Source: an uncultured archaeon | GTDB taxonomy: Archaea > Thermoproteota > Bathyarchaeia > TCS64 | Reading direction: 5' to 3' | Length of the DNA: 64,000 nt | NCBI GenBank assembly: GCA_938048735.1 | Contig: CALIUM010000006.1 | Coordinates: 1 to 64,000, forward strand | Shown: piece by piece, positions 1-7,670 of the stretch | Position numbering within the stretch: position 1 is the stretch's first letter | Layout: every line of letters begins with the position of its first letter | Notes under the pieces: generated by a model | Told to the model about the DNA's origin: nothing | Databases searched by the model: none | Seen by the model: only the letters and a program-made list of their open reading frames with translations | Made by a program: the position numbers and the translations under genes

Positions 1-1
1 G

Positions 2-877
2 AGAGGTGAGTATCATGAGGCCAGGTTTCAGAGGTACTGGACCCCCGAGAGGGTTGGCAGGATCCTCACGAGGATGAGCATATTCAAGCGGAAGCTGGCC
101 AAAGGGACCCACTACACCATAACCGAGACGCGTCTCAAAGAGCTCAAAGCCAGATACGAGCCAAACCCCATCAAGGTCAGTGGAGGTAGTGGAGGTAGTG
201 GAGGTGATTTGGGGGATGCATTCACCTCCCCGCTACCTGCTTTAGCTGATCTCTATGATATTGAGGGTGAGGCACGGTTTAAATCCCAGTTAAAAGGGGC
301 TGAATCCTTAAAAGAGCCATTAAAATCGCCTAAAGATCCGAGGGGGGAGATCGGGGAGATCATCAGAGGATTGCCTGATATCGAGCATATGCTGGAGGCC
401 CCCACCCCCAAAAATACCTCCACTACTTCCACTACCTCCACTAGATCTCAGGAGGGTTCTCAGCCGCTCAGCCCCGTGGAGGAGGCCATCCTCGGGATCC
501 TGGAGCTGGAGGGGAGCCTCGGGGATCTTCTGCTGAAGCAACGGGTTGAGGCGAGGATTGGCAGAAGATTGGAGGCCGAGGAGTATCAGGGCATCCTCAG
601 GGACCTGGACCGCAGAGGTTTGATCCACCTGACAGGCGAGGCCGTGAACAGGCCCAAGAAGAGGTCTGAGACTGAGACCCCCTCACAGGATCCCCAGCCA
701 AGCCTCACCCAAGCCCTAGGAGAGCTGGGCCTGCTACCATCAGACGAGGAGTTCACCCCCGAGGATCTCTCGGCGAGGTATGGGTGGCCTGTGGGGTTTG
801 TGGAGAGGGTCTTGAAGGTGGCTGAGAGGGATGGCCTCGTGTTCCGAGCACCATCGGGGAGGTGGAGGAGGGTCTGA
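2..877 (+). CDS. C-terminal part of an element-encoded protein with winged-helix segments (5' truncated by window)
   Basis: The reading frame is open to the left edge, so the true start lies outside; the first ATG inside is at 74 but coding continues upstream of it. The segment just after the edge (WTPERVGRILTRM ... TETRLKELKARYEP) resembles the winged-helix tails of replication helicases or primases in archaeal elements; this is inference. A low-complexity linker follows, with a Gly-Gly-Ser tract near 179-205 and a Thr-Ser tract near 416-442. Two further helix-turn-helix-like segments come next, one starting SPVEEAILGILE and one TPEDLSARYGWPVGFVERVLK near the end. The stop TGA is directly followed by the ATG of the next gene, suggesting translational coupling. 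The exact function is not recognised. Confidence 0.6.
   Translation, partial: RGEYHEARFQRYWTPERVGRILTRMSIFKRKLAKGTHYTITETRLKELKARYEPNPIKVSGGSGGSGGDLGDAFTSPLPALADLYDIEGEARFKSQLKGAESLKEPLKSPKDPRGEIGEIIRGLPDIEHMLEAPTPKNTSTTSTTSTRSQEGSQPLSPVEEAILGILELEGSLGDLLLKQRVEARIGRRLEAEEYQGILRDLDRRGLIHLTGEAVNRPKKRSETETPSQDPQPSLTQALGELGLLPSDEEFTPEDLSARYGWPVGFVERVLKVAERDGLVFRAPSGRWRRV
179..442. repeat. 27-bp inverted repeat (three 9-bp units per arm) inside a coding sequence
   Basis: The left arm, 179-205, is three exact copies of AGTGGAGGT. The right arm, 416-442, is its reverse complement with one mismatch (TTCC for TACC in the middle unit). Similarity appears to continue a few bases inward (GATTTGGGGG against ATTTTTGGGGG on the opposite strand). 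The arms enclose about 210 bp. In the host frame they encode Gly-Gly-Ser and Thr-Ser-Thr linkers. The codon register is the same on both strands, so flipping the segment would keep the frame across the first junction and then run into a stop after about 40 codons. Confidence 0.85.
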
Positions 878-1444
878 ATGGGTGGTAGGTGGTTTTTGGG
901 GGTGCCACCTGAGGGGCGCATCCTGAAGCGCCGCCGGGATATATTTGAGTTAATGGGTGTGGAGCCCATATCCTTCAGCGAGCTTGAGCGGATGGCCAGG
1001 GCCCTTGGGATCGGCACAGCCACCCTATGCAGGCATCTCAAATCCCTCGTGGAGATCGGCCTCATCAGGAGGATGGTAGACCCCTCCACCCATCCCCCGA
1101 GGGTCTTCTATCATAGGGCTCCGCTCCCCAGCCCCTCCGATGAGGCCATAATCCCACCCCAGCCAGACCAGCCCGGGAAGCTTGAGGCATGGATCACTGG
1201 ATGCCTACACCACCTGAAATACAGGCTCCTCATCCACCTAGCCATAGGCCTCTCCAGGGAGCGGGAGGAGGAGCTCCAAGGGTTTCAGAGAGAGCTCAGG
1301 CAGGCCTTTCAACTCCTCATAAGAACCCAAGGGGAGGCTAGGGAGGGGACCATCCTCACCCACCTACTCACAATGGCCTCCAGGGAGCGGGAGGAGGCCG
1401 AGAAGCTGCTCCATCCAGGATCCGGGAAAAGGAGGAGGGCCTAG
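878..1444 (+). CDS. Winged-helix DNA-binding protein of the integrated element
   Basis: This 188-residue protein has an N-terminal winged helix at about residues 22-75: ISFSELERMARALGIG followed by TATLCRHLKSLVEIGLIRRM, the classic recognition helix and wing of ArsR/MarR-like regulators. The rest is a charged, largely helical region ending in a basic tail. It is likely a regulator or partition-type DNA-binding protein of the element. The ATG directly abuts the stop of the preceding gene, and the next gene starts right after its TAG, so the genes are co-transcribed. Its C-terminal motif (SREREEAEKLL) reappears in a decayed fragment near 31172 beside tRNA-Val, indicating a second, related element in this genome. 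Confidence 0.65.
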   Translation: MGGRWFLGVPPEGRILKRRRDIFELMGVEPISFSELERMARALGIGTATLCRHLKSLVEIGLIRRMVDPSTHPPRVFYHRAPLPSPSDEAIIPPQPDQPGKLEAWITGCLHHLKYRLLIHLAIGLSREREEELQGFQRELRQAFQLLIRTQGEAREGTILTHLLTMASREREEAEKLLHPGSGKRRRA

Positions 1445-1738
1445 TTGGCCCGAGGGGTTTCCTCAACGCCTCCCTACGAGAAGGGGAGGAGCTTCGAGTA
1501 CCTGGTGAAGAGGCACCTGGAGAGGGAAGGATACAGGGTCTTCAGGGTTGCGGGGAGCCGAGGCCCATCAGACCTTGTGGCCGCCAGGCGAGGCGAGCTG
1601 CTCCTAGTCCAGTGCAGAACCAGAGGATACCTCCCTCCGAAAAGGAGGGAGAGGTTGAGGATGCTGGCTGAGGAGGTCGGGGCCAGGGCCATAATCGCCC
1701 AAAGGAAGGGGAGGAAGCTCAACCTGGAGGAGATTTGA
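1445..1738 (+). CDS. Hjc-like PD-(D/E)XK nuclease (Holliday junction resolvase family)
   Basis: This 97-residue protein fits the small archaeal resolvase fold. A conserved Glu lies in KGRSFEYLVKRHLE, followed by GYRVFRVAGSRGPSDLVAA with the catalytic Asp, and then LLLVQCRTRGYL. The last motif occupies the position of the (D/E)XK strand but reads QxR, a variant I associate with virus- and plasmid-borne relatives; cleavage activity is therefore uncertain. Such nucleases resolve branched DNA during replication or recombination. The start used is TTG, immediately after the upstream TAG; no better start is available that keeps the N-terminal helix. It overlaps the next gene by 4 nt. Confidence 0.7.
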   Translation: MARGVSSTPPYEKGRSFEYLVKRHLEREGYRVFRVAGSRGPSDLVAARRGELLLVQCRTRGYLPPKRRERLRMLAEEVGARAIIAQRKGRKLNLEEI

Positions 1739-2130
1739 GGAAGGTGGGGATGAGGAGTAATAGGCATGGGAGGGGCACCCTGAGGATGGATTCCATTAAG
1801 GAGAGGTCCGATGTCGAGGAGAGGTTGAGGAGGGAGCTCCGGAGGCTCCAGCGCCTCTACGGCCTAGGCCTAGGATTGATGGGGGTCCGCTGGCTCCCCA
1901 GGGAGGATGGAAGCCTCTCAGGGGAGGTGAGGGATTCCACCATCTACATCTACGAGCCTGACCCCTCCAAGGCCCTTGAGACCCTGAGGCACGAGGTCCT
2001 AGACCACCACCTCACAGGCGAGGTCTTAGAGCCCCTCGTGGGATTGATCAACCTCCAGAAATCCGCCATAGAGAGGATGGTCTACAAGAAGAAGGAGGAG
2101 TTGATCGAGAAGCTCTCCAAGCTTGTCTAG
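1735..2130 (+). CDS. Small HE-motif protein of archaeal elements, metallopeptidase-like
   Basis: This 131-residue protein begins at TTG overlapping the previous stop; internal ATGs at 1750 and 1786 are possible alternative starts. A strand (STIYIYEPDPSKALE) runs into TLRHEVLDHHL, resembling the first helix of HExxH zinc peptidases but with one extra residue between His-Glu and the following His. The N-terminal half is highly basic and helical (VEERLRRELRRLQRLYGLG). I have the impression that similar small proteins sit beside Hjc-like genes in other archaeal elements, but I do not know an established function. A peptidase activity is not shown by the sequence. Confidence 0.5.
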   Translation: MRKVGMRSNRHGRGTLRMDSIKERSDVEERLRRELRRLQRLYGLGLGLMGVRWLPREDGSLSGEVRDSTIYIYEPDPSKALETLRHEVLDHHLTGEVLEPLVGLINLQKSAIERMVYKKKEELIEKLSKLV

Positions 2131-2189
2131 AGCCACCGCCAGATCAATGTGAATCGTTTATGCGATGGATCGAGGATCGATATGGCGGA

Positions 2190-3572
2190 TCAGCCTCTCC
2201 TTATCAGTATCCTCCCGCTCCGTAGGACAGTCTGTACTTCCCATCCCTCGGCTAGGTACCTCTCAAGCTCCTCCTCACTGACGATCCTCGGATCCGGGTT
2301 CCTAGGCTTAAGGGCCTCCAGCTTGAGGGGTTCTAGGCCAAGCTCCTCGCATATCAGCCACACATGTGCCTCCTCCTCCCCCTTACCCATCTCCCTCAAC
2401 CTGGCCACCCTCACCTCCACATCCTCTATGCCCAGCTTCTGGATCAGGTACTGCCTCACCTGGGGCTTGGATAGGTCCAGGACGCCGCTCTCCACCATGG
2501 TCCTTATGGTGGTCAGCTCAGGATCCTCCCTTCTCAGCTGCCTGGTGGAGAGGTATTCCTCGCACCTCATATAGGCGGCCCTCATGTCCTCTATCACATC
2601 CTCGGGGAGCCTCCCCTTGTTCACGGTGTATCTGGCCTCTATGTCGCCCTTGTGGCCCATGAAGAACTGGCGGTATGCGTGGCTTATCCTACCCCTGCTC
2701 TCAGCAAGCATCAGCTGAGTATCAAAGTATGCCCTCAGGACATACGGCCGCCACTTAAACCTAGGCCTCATCGCATCCCTGATCTCCTTAGTGACGGTCT
2801 TAGTAGTAACGTGATCTGAGGCTCTAGAACCCCGCCTCCAGCCTGTCTCCTCATACCCAGGGTTCACAGCTATCACCGCGGAGTGGGGATCCAGCCTCTC
2901 ACCCATCGCAAGCCTCCTCTCCAGGTATGCCTTCAGGTACTCGCACCCCTCGCTGCTGAGGAATGTGAAGTACCTGTGCCCAGCCTTGCTCAGCTCAGGC
3001 CTCACGACGACCATCGTCGGGATCCTGGTGAAGATGACCTCGCCGCCCTCGATCCTCACCTCTGGGAGATCCCTAATCTTCAACCCGTCATCACCCCTGA
3101 GGTTGCCCAGAACCTGTGGCCTGAGCCCTGAGAAGGCCATCAGGGCCATGGAGCACCTAGCCCTCTCCCCAGCATAGAGGAGTATCAGGCTCAACTCCCT
3201 TTGCGTGGGAACCCTCTCATCCTCGATGGTTGGAGCGGCATCTCTATTCCCAACCTTTATCCTCCTAACAAGCCTCACCTCATTAAAGCCCAGCCAGGAA
3301 CGGACGGCCTTCAAGTGATTCGCAATATAGCCAGGCGAACGCCCCTCCCGATGAAGCCCAGCCACAAAGTCCGAGAGCATATCCTCAACCCTCCTCCGGT
3401 CCTCTATGGCAAGCTCGACAAGACCCCTAGGAGTAAGACCAACCTTCCTGAGGAACCTAAACAGGACCTTGGCAGACTCCCTAGCAGTAGCTTCACTCCC
3501 CCTAGAGAGATCCTCAAACCACCTCCTAAATGTCGGATCCTCGTCCAAAAGACGGGCCCAACGGCCCCTCAT
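2190..3572 (-). CDS. Tyrosine recombinase (integrase) of the tRNA-Lys element
   Basis: This 460-residue protein has an N-terminal SAM-like core-binding region (about 15-110, with GRSPGYIANHLKAVRSWLG) and a C-terminal catalytic domain. Recognisable catalytic residues are Arg151 in SGLRPQVL, Arg279 in YVLRAYF, His306 in FMGHKGD and Tyr314 in EARYT, in the spacing typical of the family. A further 130 residues follow, including a helical charged segment. It would insert or excise the element at the adjacent tRNA-Lys gene, whose 3' end lies about 70 bp upstream of its start. All four residues are present, so it may be active. A decayed relative lies beside tRNA-Trp at 49440-50068. It converges with the HE-motif gene, 59 bp away. 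Confidence 0.9.
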   Translation of the reverse strand: MRGRWARLLDEDPTFRRWFEDLSRGSEATARESAKVLFRFLRKVGLTPRGLVELAIEDRRRVEDMLSDFVAGLHREGRSPGYIANHLKAVRSWLGFNEVRLVRRIKVGNRDAAPTIEDERVPTQRELSLILLYAGERARCSMALMAFSGLRPQVLGNLRGDDGLKIRDLPEVRIEGGEVIFTRIPTMVVVRPELSKAGHRYFTFLSSEGCEYLKAYLERRLAMGERLDPHSAVIAVNPGYEETGWRRGSRASDHVTTKTVTKEIRDAMRPRFKWRPYVLRAYFDTQLMLAESRGRISHAYRQFFMGHKGDIEARYTVNKGRLPEDVIEDMRAAYMRCEEYLSTRQLRREDPELTTIRTMVESGVLDLSKPQVRQYLIQKLGIEDVEVRVARLREMGKGEEEAHVWLICEELGLEPLKLEALKPRNPDPRIVSEEELERYLAEGWEVQTVLRSGRILIRRG

Positions 3573-3639
3573 TCAACCCTCCCCTAAACTGGATATGGCT
3601 CCACAAGTATTTAAGTGAATCTATTTGGAATAAAATTCT

Positions 3640-3716
3640 TGGCGGGTCCGGAGGGATTTGAACCCTCGACCCTCAGCTTAAGAGGCTGACGCTCTACCTT
3701 GCTGAGCTACGGACCC
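3640..3716 (-). tRNA. tRNA-Lys (anticodon CTT), CCA encoded
   Basis: On the reverse strand the acceptor GGGTCCG pairs with CGGACCC, the anticodon arm is TCAGC-CTCTTAA-GCTGA giving anticodon CTT, and the T arm is GAGGG-TTCAAAT-CCCTC. Discriminator G and CCA follow. A TATA-like element GGATTTAAAC lies about 27 bp upstream of the 5' end (3742-3751). The 3' end faces the integrase gene and is the probable attachment site of the element on its left. Confidence 0.95.
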
Positions 3717-3815
3717 CGTCGAATATCTTGATGGGATTGGATTTAAACTTTTCAGAGCTGGGCTCAAGTCACGATAATATTTTAAAAATGGGTGGATATT
3801 AAATGAGGACCTGTT

Positions 3816-4247
3816 ATGGTTAGGATAGATGGTAATGAGTTTCCTGAGGATCTGTTCTATCACAGGGAGCATATGTGGGTTAGGGTTGAGGATGGGAGGG
3901 TTAGGGTGGGTTATAATGATTGGGCGCAGTCGGCAGCTGGGAGGCTGCTGAAGATAAACACGAGGAGGGTTGGGAGCGTGGTTCAGGAGGGTAAGACCCT
4001 TGGGACGATTGAGAGTGGGAAGTGGGTTGGGCCTCTTAAGGCGCCTGTGACCGGGAAGATCGTCGAGATTAATGAGGAGGTCTTGAAGAGGCCCTCGTTA
4101 ATAAATGAAGATCCCTATGGGAGGGGATGGGTCGCAGTTATAGAGCCGACCGATCTCGAGAACGAGCTTAAAAACCTGATTAAGGGCTCGGATAGAACTA
4201 TGTTGGAGACTTGGCTGAGGAGTGAGAAGGAGATCCATAAGGTTTAA
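3816..4247 (+). CDS. gcvH: Glycine cleavage H-like lipoyl carrier protein
   Basis: This 143-residue protein matches the H-protein fold along its length: EHMWVRVEDGRVRVGYNDWAQ at the start, the lipoyl hairpin TLGTIESGKW with Lys69 as the expected lipoylation site, then APVTGKIVEINEEV and a C-terminal helix. It is somewhat longer than the usual ~130 residues. The neighbouring gene, 21 bp downstream, encodes a lipoate ligase. No T or P protein is in the window, so the partner may be the glycine cleavage system elsewhere or another lipoyl-dependent process. An AT-rich TATA-like element (ATATTTTAAAAA, about 3777-3788) lies 25-30 bp upstream of the ATG. Confidence 0.88.
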   Translation: MVRIDGNEFPEDLFYHREHMWVRVEDGRVRVGYNDWAQSAAGRLLKINTRRVGSVVQEGKTLGTIESGKWVGPLKAPVTGKIVEINEEVLKRPSLINEDPYGRGWVAVIEPTDLENELKNLIKGSDRTMLETWLRSEKEIHKV

Positions 4248-4268
4248 CCCGGAGCAAGTGATCTCAGG

Positions 4269-5354
4269 TTGGAGGCTTGGAGGCTCATAGACCTTGGCCT
4301 AGCAGAGCCATTGGTGGCTCAGGCATTCTATGAGGCTGTTGCAGAGGCCCTTCAGAGGGGGCTGGTCGGGAATACCCTCATCCTCCTTCAACCGGCCAGC
4401 CCATATGTCTGTATTGGATACCATCAGGATCTGGAGGGGGAGATAGATCTAAATTACTGCCAGAAGAGGGGCCTTCCAGTGATAAGGCGCGGCCAGGGCG
4501 GAGGAGCCACATACCTAGATTCTAACCAGGTATTCTATCAGATCGTGGCCAGGGACAGCCCGGTGGTCCCTAGGAATATTGAGGAGATGTTCAGGAGATT
4601 TTTAATGGTGACGGTTGAGACCTACAAGAGGTTGGGGGTCGATGCCAGCTTCAAACCAATAAACGATGTGGTGGTTGGAGATAGAAAAATATCTGGGAAC
4701 GGGGCGGGACTCCACGAGGATGTATCCATCCTGGTCGGGAATATCATCCTAGACCTTGATTATGAGGCGATGGCCTCGGTTCTAAGGGTTCCAGACGAGA
4801 AGTTCAGGGACAAGATTGCCAAGAGCATGAGGGATTGGGTTACCTCTCTTAGGAGGGAGTTGGGTTACGCCCCATCACCTGAGGAGGTGAAGAGGGTCTA
4901 CTCCTCAGCCTTCCAGGAGATTTTAGGTGTGAGGCTTCTTAGAGGCGAGCCCACTACAATGGAGTGGAGGATATTCCAAGAAGAGGTGAAGCCCAGGCAC
5001 ACTTCAAAGGAGTGGCTTTACATGGAGTCTCCAAAGGCTGGGGAGGGGAGAGAAGTGAAGATAGCTGGGGACGTCAAGGTTGCGGAGATAGACTACAAGG
5101 CTAAAAAGCTGATAAGGGTCAGGGCAGAGATCAAGGGGAGTAAGATACTAAGCATCAACATCAGAGGTGATTTTTTCGCCGTGCCGAAGGAGGTTGTGGG
5201 GAGGCTTGAAGAGATGCTCATAGGACTCGAACTTGAGATGGAGCCAGTCTCCAACGCAGTGGAGAGGTTCTACAGGGATTCAGAAGCCCAGATCCTAGGA
5301 TTAGAGCCCAGAGACCTCATAAATGCAGTGTTGAAACTTAAGGAACATCTATAA
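4269..5354 (+). CDS. lplA: Lipoate-protein ligase A family protein
   Basis: This 361-residue protein carries the LplA core: RRGQGGGATYLDSNQ (substrate loop, residues 73-87), then INDVVVGDRKISGNG with the expected adenylate-binding Lys140. A C-terminal accessory domain (about 255-345) is present, as in two-domain bacterial LplA, so activation and transfer may be done by one chain. The substrate is inferred to be the H-like protein encoded immediately upstream. The start is TTG at 4269, 21 bp after the H-protein stop; the N-terminal WRLIDLGLAEPLVAQAFYE is typical for the family and supports it. It could be an octanoyl or lipoyl transferase relative instead. Confidence 0.87.
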   Translation: MEAWRLIDLGLAEPLVAQAFYEAVAEALQRGLVGNTLILLQPASPYVCIGYHQDLEGEIDLNYCQKRGLPVIRRGQGGGATYLDSNQVFYQIVARDSPVVPRNIEEMFRRFLMVTVETYKRLGVDASFKPINDVVVGDRKISGNGAGLHEDVSILVGNIILDLDYEAMASVLRVPDEKFRDKIAKSMRDWVTSLRRELGYAPSPEEVKRVYSSAFQEILGVRLLRGEPTTMEWRIFQEEVKPRHTSKEWLYMESPKAGEGREVKIAGDVKVAEIDYKAKKLIRVRAEIKGSKILSINIRGDFFAVPKEVVGRLEEMLIGLELEMEPVSNAVERFYRDSEAQILGLEPRDLINAVLKLKEHL

Positions 5355-5515
5355 TCATCTAGATTTTGAGAAAACTATTATCATTAAGAAGGCCCCGATA
5401 CCTTGAGTTGACCAGTCCAATTATTATAGATCTGGATCTTTTAGACGATGAGCAGAGTTCCTAGAGGGTTTTAATATTTTAATTTAAAATATGACTTTAC
5501 TCTATTACGGGTGAT

Positions 5516-7248
5516 ATGTCTGAAGAGTTCACTACTAGGCCTTTGATAATGGGTACCCATGGGGTGGTCGCTTCCACCCACTACCTGGCCTCCGAGGTTG
5601 GCCTCCAGATCCTGAGGCGTGGAGGCAACGTGATTGATGCAGGGGCAGCCATATGGTTCTGCCAGACTGTGCTTGAGCCCCACCTCGCGGGCCCGGCTGG
5701 AGAGGCGTCGATCCTCATATACTGGGCAGATGATGATGAGGTTCTAGCCGTGAATGGCCAAGGACCAGCTCCGAAGGCTGCAACCATCGACTGGTTCAAG
5801 GGTGAGGGATATGAGCTTATCCCTGGGGACGGTTTCCTCCCAGCCGTCGTCCCTGGAGCCCTCGACGCATGGATACTGCTCCTAAAGGAGTTTGGAACCC
5901 TCAGCCTAGAGGAGGTCGTTAAGCCTTCGGTTGAGATGGCTGACGAGGGGTTTCCAGTATATCTCGGCCTCTCGAGGGCAATATTGAGGTGTGAGGAGAG
6001 ATTTAGATCAGAGTGGCCAATCTCGGCCGAGATATACCTGCCGAATGGGAAGCCCCCCGAGGTGGGCACAATATCAGAAATCCTCCACTTGCCCACACAC
6101 TGAAGGGGCTCATTGATGCGGAGAGGAGGGAAAGGAGGAGGGGGAGGGGCAGAGGCGCGGGTCTTGAGGCTGCCAGAGACCACTTCTACAGAGGGCCGAT
6201 AGCCAAGACAATAGTGGATTTCATGGGCAGCTTCAAGTGCAGGGACTCCTATGGTAAGGAGCACTATGGACTGATGACGCTTGAGGACTTTGAGGGGTTC
6301 TCAGCCCGTCTCGAGCGGCCGGTGTCGACGACCTATAGAGGCTACACGGTATACAAGTGCGGCCCTTGGAGCCAGGGTCCAGTCTTCCTACAGCAGCTGA
6401 ACATCCTTGAGGGATTCGACCTAGAGGCGATGGGCCATAACTCAGCTCAGTACCTTCACACCCTAGTTGAGGCGGCCAAGCTGGCCTTCGCTGACAGAGA
6501 GAGATACTACGCAGATCCCGACTATGTAGATGTCCCCCTTGATGTACTCCTCTCAAAGGATTATGCGGAGGAGAGGCGAAGGTTGATAGACCCCGAAAGG
6601 GCCTCGTTTGAGATGAGGCCGGGGGATACATCAATCTTTACACATGAAAGGAGCGGGATAGAGATGGACACCGTTCAATTAGATATAATTGACAGCTGGG
6701 GGAACATGATCTCAGCAACCCCAAGCGGAGGTTGGATAACCTCTTCTCCCCTCATCCCAGGCCTAGGATTCCCGATGGGCACAAGGGCCCAGATGTTCCA
6801 TCTAGATCCCGAGCATGTTGAGGGGCTTGAGCCGGGGAAGAGGCCCAGCACCACCCTTTCACCAAGCCTCGTGAAGAGAGATGGCGCCCCGTATATGGCA
6901 TTCGGAACCCCAGGCGGAGACCAGCAGGATCAATGGACCCTCCAGCTATTCCTCAACCATGTGGATTTTGGTATGAACATTCAGAGGGCAATTGACATGC
7001 CTTCTGTTCATACAACCCACTTCCCCGCATCATTCTGGCCTCATGATGCCCATCCCGGAGTCGTTCATATAGAACCTGGAATATCCGAGGAGGCCATCGA
7101 AGGGTTAAGGAGGAGAGGACATATAACAGTAATAGACCAGCCCTGGAGCCATGGAAGATGCCTAGCCGTAGCCATAGACCAGAAAACTGGATTAAAGCTC
7201 GGCGGAGCCTCCCCAAGGGTTGGAACATCCTATGCAATAGGATGGTAG
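5516..7248 (+). pseudogene. ggt: Gamma-glutamyltranspeptidase family gene, split by one frameshift
   Basis: Two overlapping frames together give one full-length GGT-like protein. The first, from ATG 5516, covers the N-terminal part (GTHGVVASTHYLASEVGLQILRRGG..., ALDAWILLLKEFGTLSLEEVVKPS) and stops at 6103. The second frame resumes within about 6069-6085 with the family motif RNPPLAHTLKGL and runs to 7248. The expected autoprocessing Thr is present in MDTVQLDIIDSWGNM, as is the glycine-rich substrate loop near GTPGGDQQDQW. A single base change near 6070 would restore the frame, so this is either a recent inactivation or a sequencing error. GGTs cleave gamma-glutamyl amides; many archaeal members may be acylases or hydrolases. 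Confidence 0.85.
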
Positions 7249-7423
7249 ACTACCAAAAAATATGAAGATTAAGCTCGGATCAAAAAAAGATTGTAGAGTA
7301 CGAGTTTATTTCATGTTTTATAAAAATATTCTTCAATGCAGATTGATGATGTATGTTATTTGTAATACTTTAAGTTGGATAAATAAATTTTAATGTGGGA
7401 TAGAGCCCATATAGACCAGAGAA

Positions 7424-7660
7424 GAATATGTAGAATACATCAATCAGATCGTGGACCCTTTGAAGGATAGGCGAGAGGCTCATCTCAATAGTTCTCTTCG
7501 GAGGCGTTCCAAGAGGAGATGCTCGAGAGAGGAGCGATGTGGACCTCCTAGTGGTTTCGGACTAATTCCTATTTAGGTAGATTACGGCTCTTCAAAGAGG
7601 TTGAGGACGCCTTGAAGGCTTAGAGACGCGGCATTGCTGGTCACAACGGGGACTTGCATA
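7424..7660 (+). pseudogene. Relic of a minimal nucleotidyltransferase (MNT) gene
   Basis: This stretch lies in a 420-bp gap between annotated genes. Frame 7430-7493 reads VEYINQIVDPLKDRREAHL and frame 7494-7562 reads LFGGVPRGDARERSDVDLLV, followed by VSD. That is the strand, Gly-rich loop and Asp-x-Asp metal motif of minimal nucleotidyltransferases of the kind paired with HEPN proteins. The two parts are in different frames and stops follow directly, so the gene is dead. No HEPN partner is visible. 7249-7423 is AT-rich and shows nothing recognisable. Confidence 0.7.
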
Positions 7661-7670
7661 TAGGTTTAAG

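Larger units (their letters stand above)
1..3640. mobile_element. Integrated genetic element, integrase end, inserted at tRNA-Lys
   Basis: The block from the left edge to the CCA end of the tRNA-Lys gene looks like one end of an integrated archaeal virus or plasmid. It has four tightly packed forward genes (partial replication-type protein, winged-helix protein, Hjc-like nuclease, HE-motif protein), with junctions that abut or overlap, facing a reverse tyrosine recombinase whose start lies about 70 bp from the tRNA 3' end. Integration into a tRNA 3' end with the integrase gene next to it is the usual arrangement for archaeal elements. The other end and the duplicated attachment site lie outside the window. 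No capsid or conjugation gene is visible, so virus and plasmid cannot be told apart. Boundaries are inferred from gene content. Confidence 0.75.

Noticed and set aside
179-442. Possible CRISPR-like or tandem repeat array
   Set aside because: The 9-bp units are tandem without spacers and the two blocks are inverted; there is no array and no cas gene.
5581-6264. 227-residue reverse open frame over the GGT gene
   Set aside because: Shadow frame; composition is serine/proline-rich as expected for antisense of a GC-rich gene, while the forward frames match GGT.
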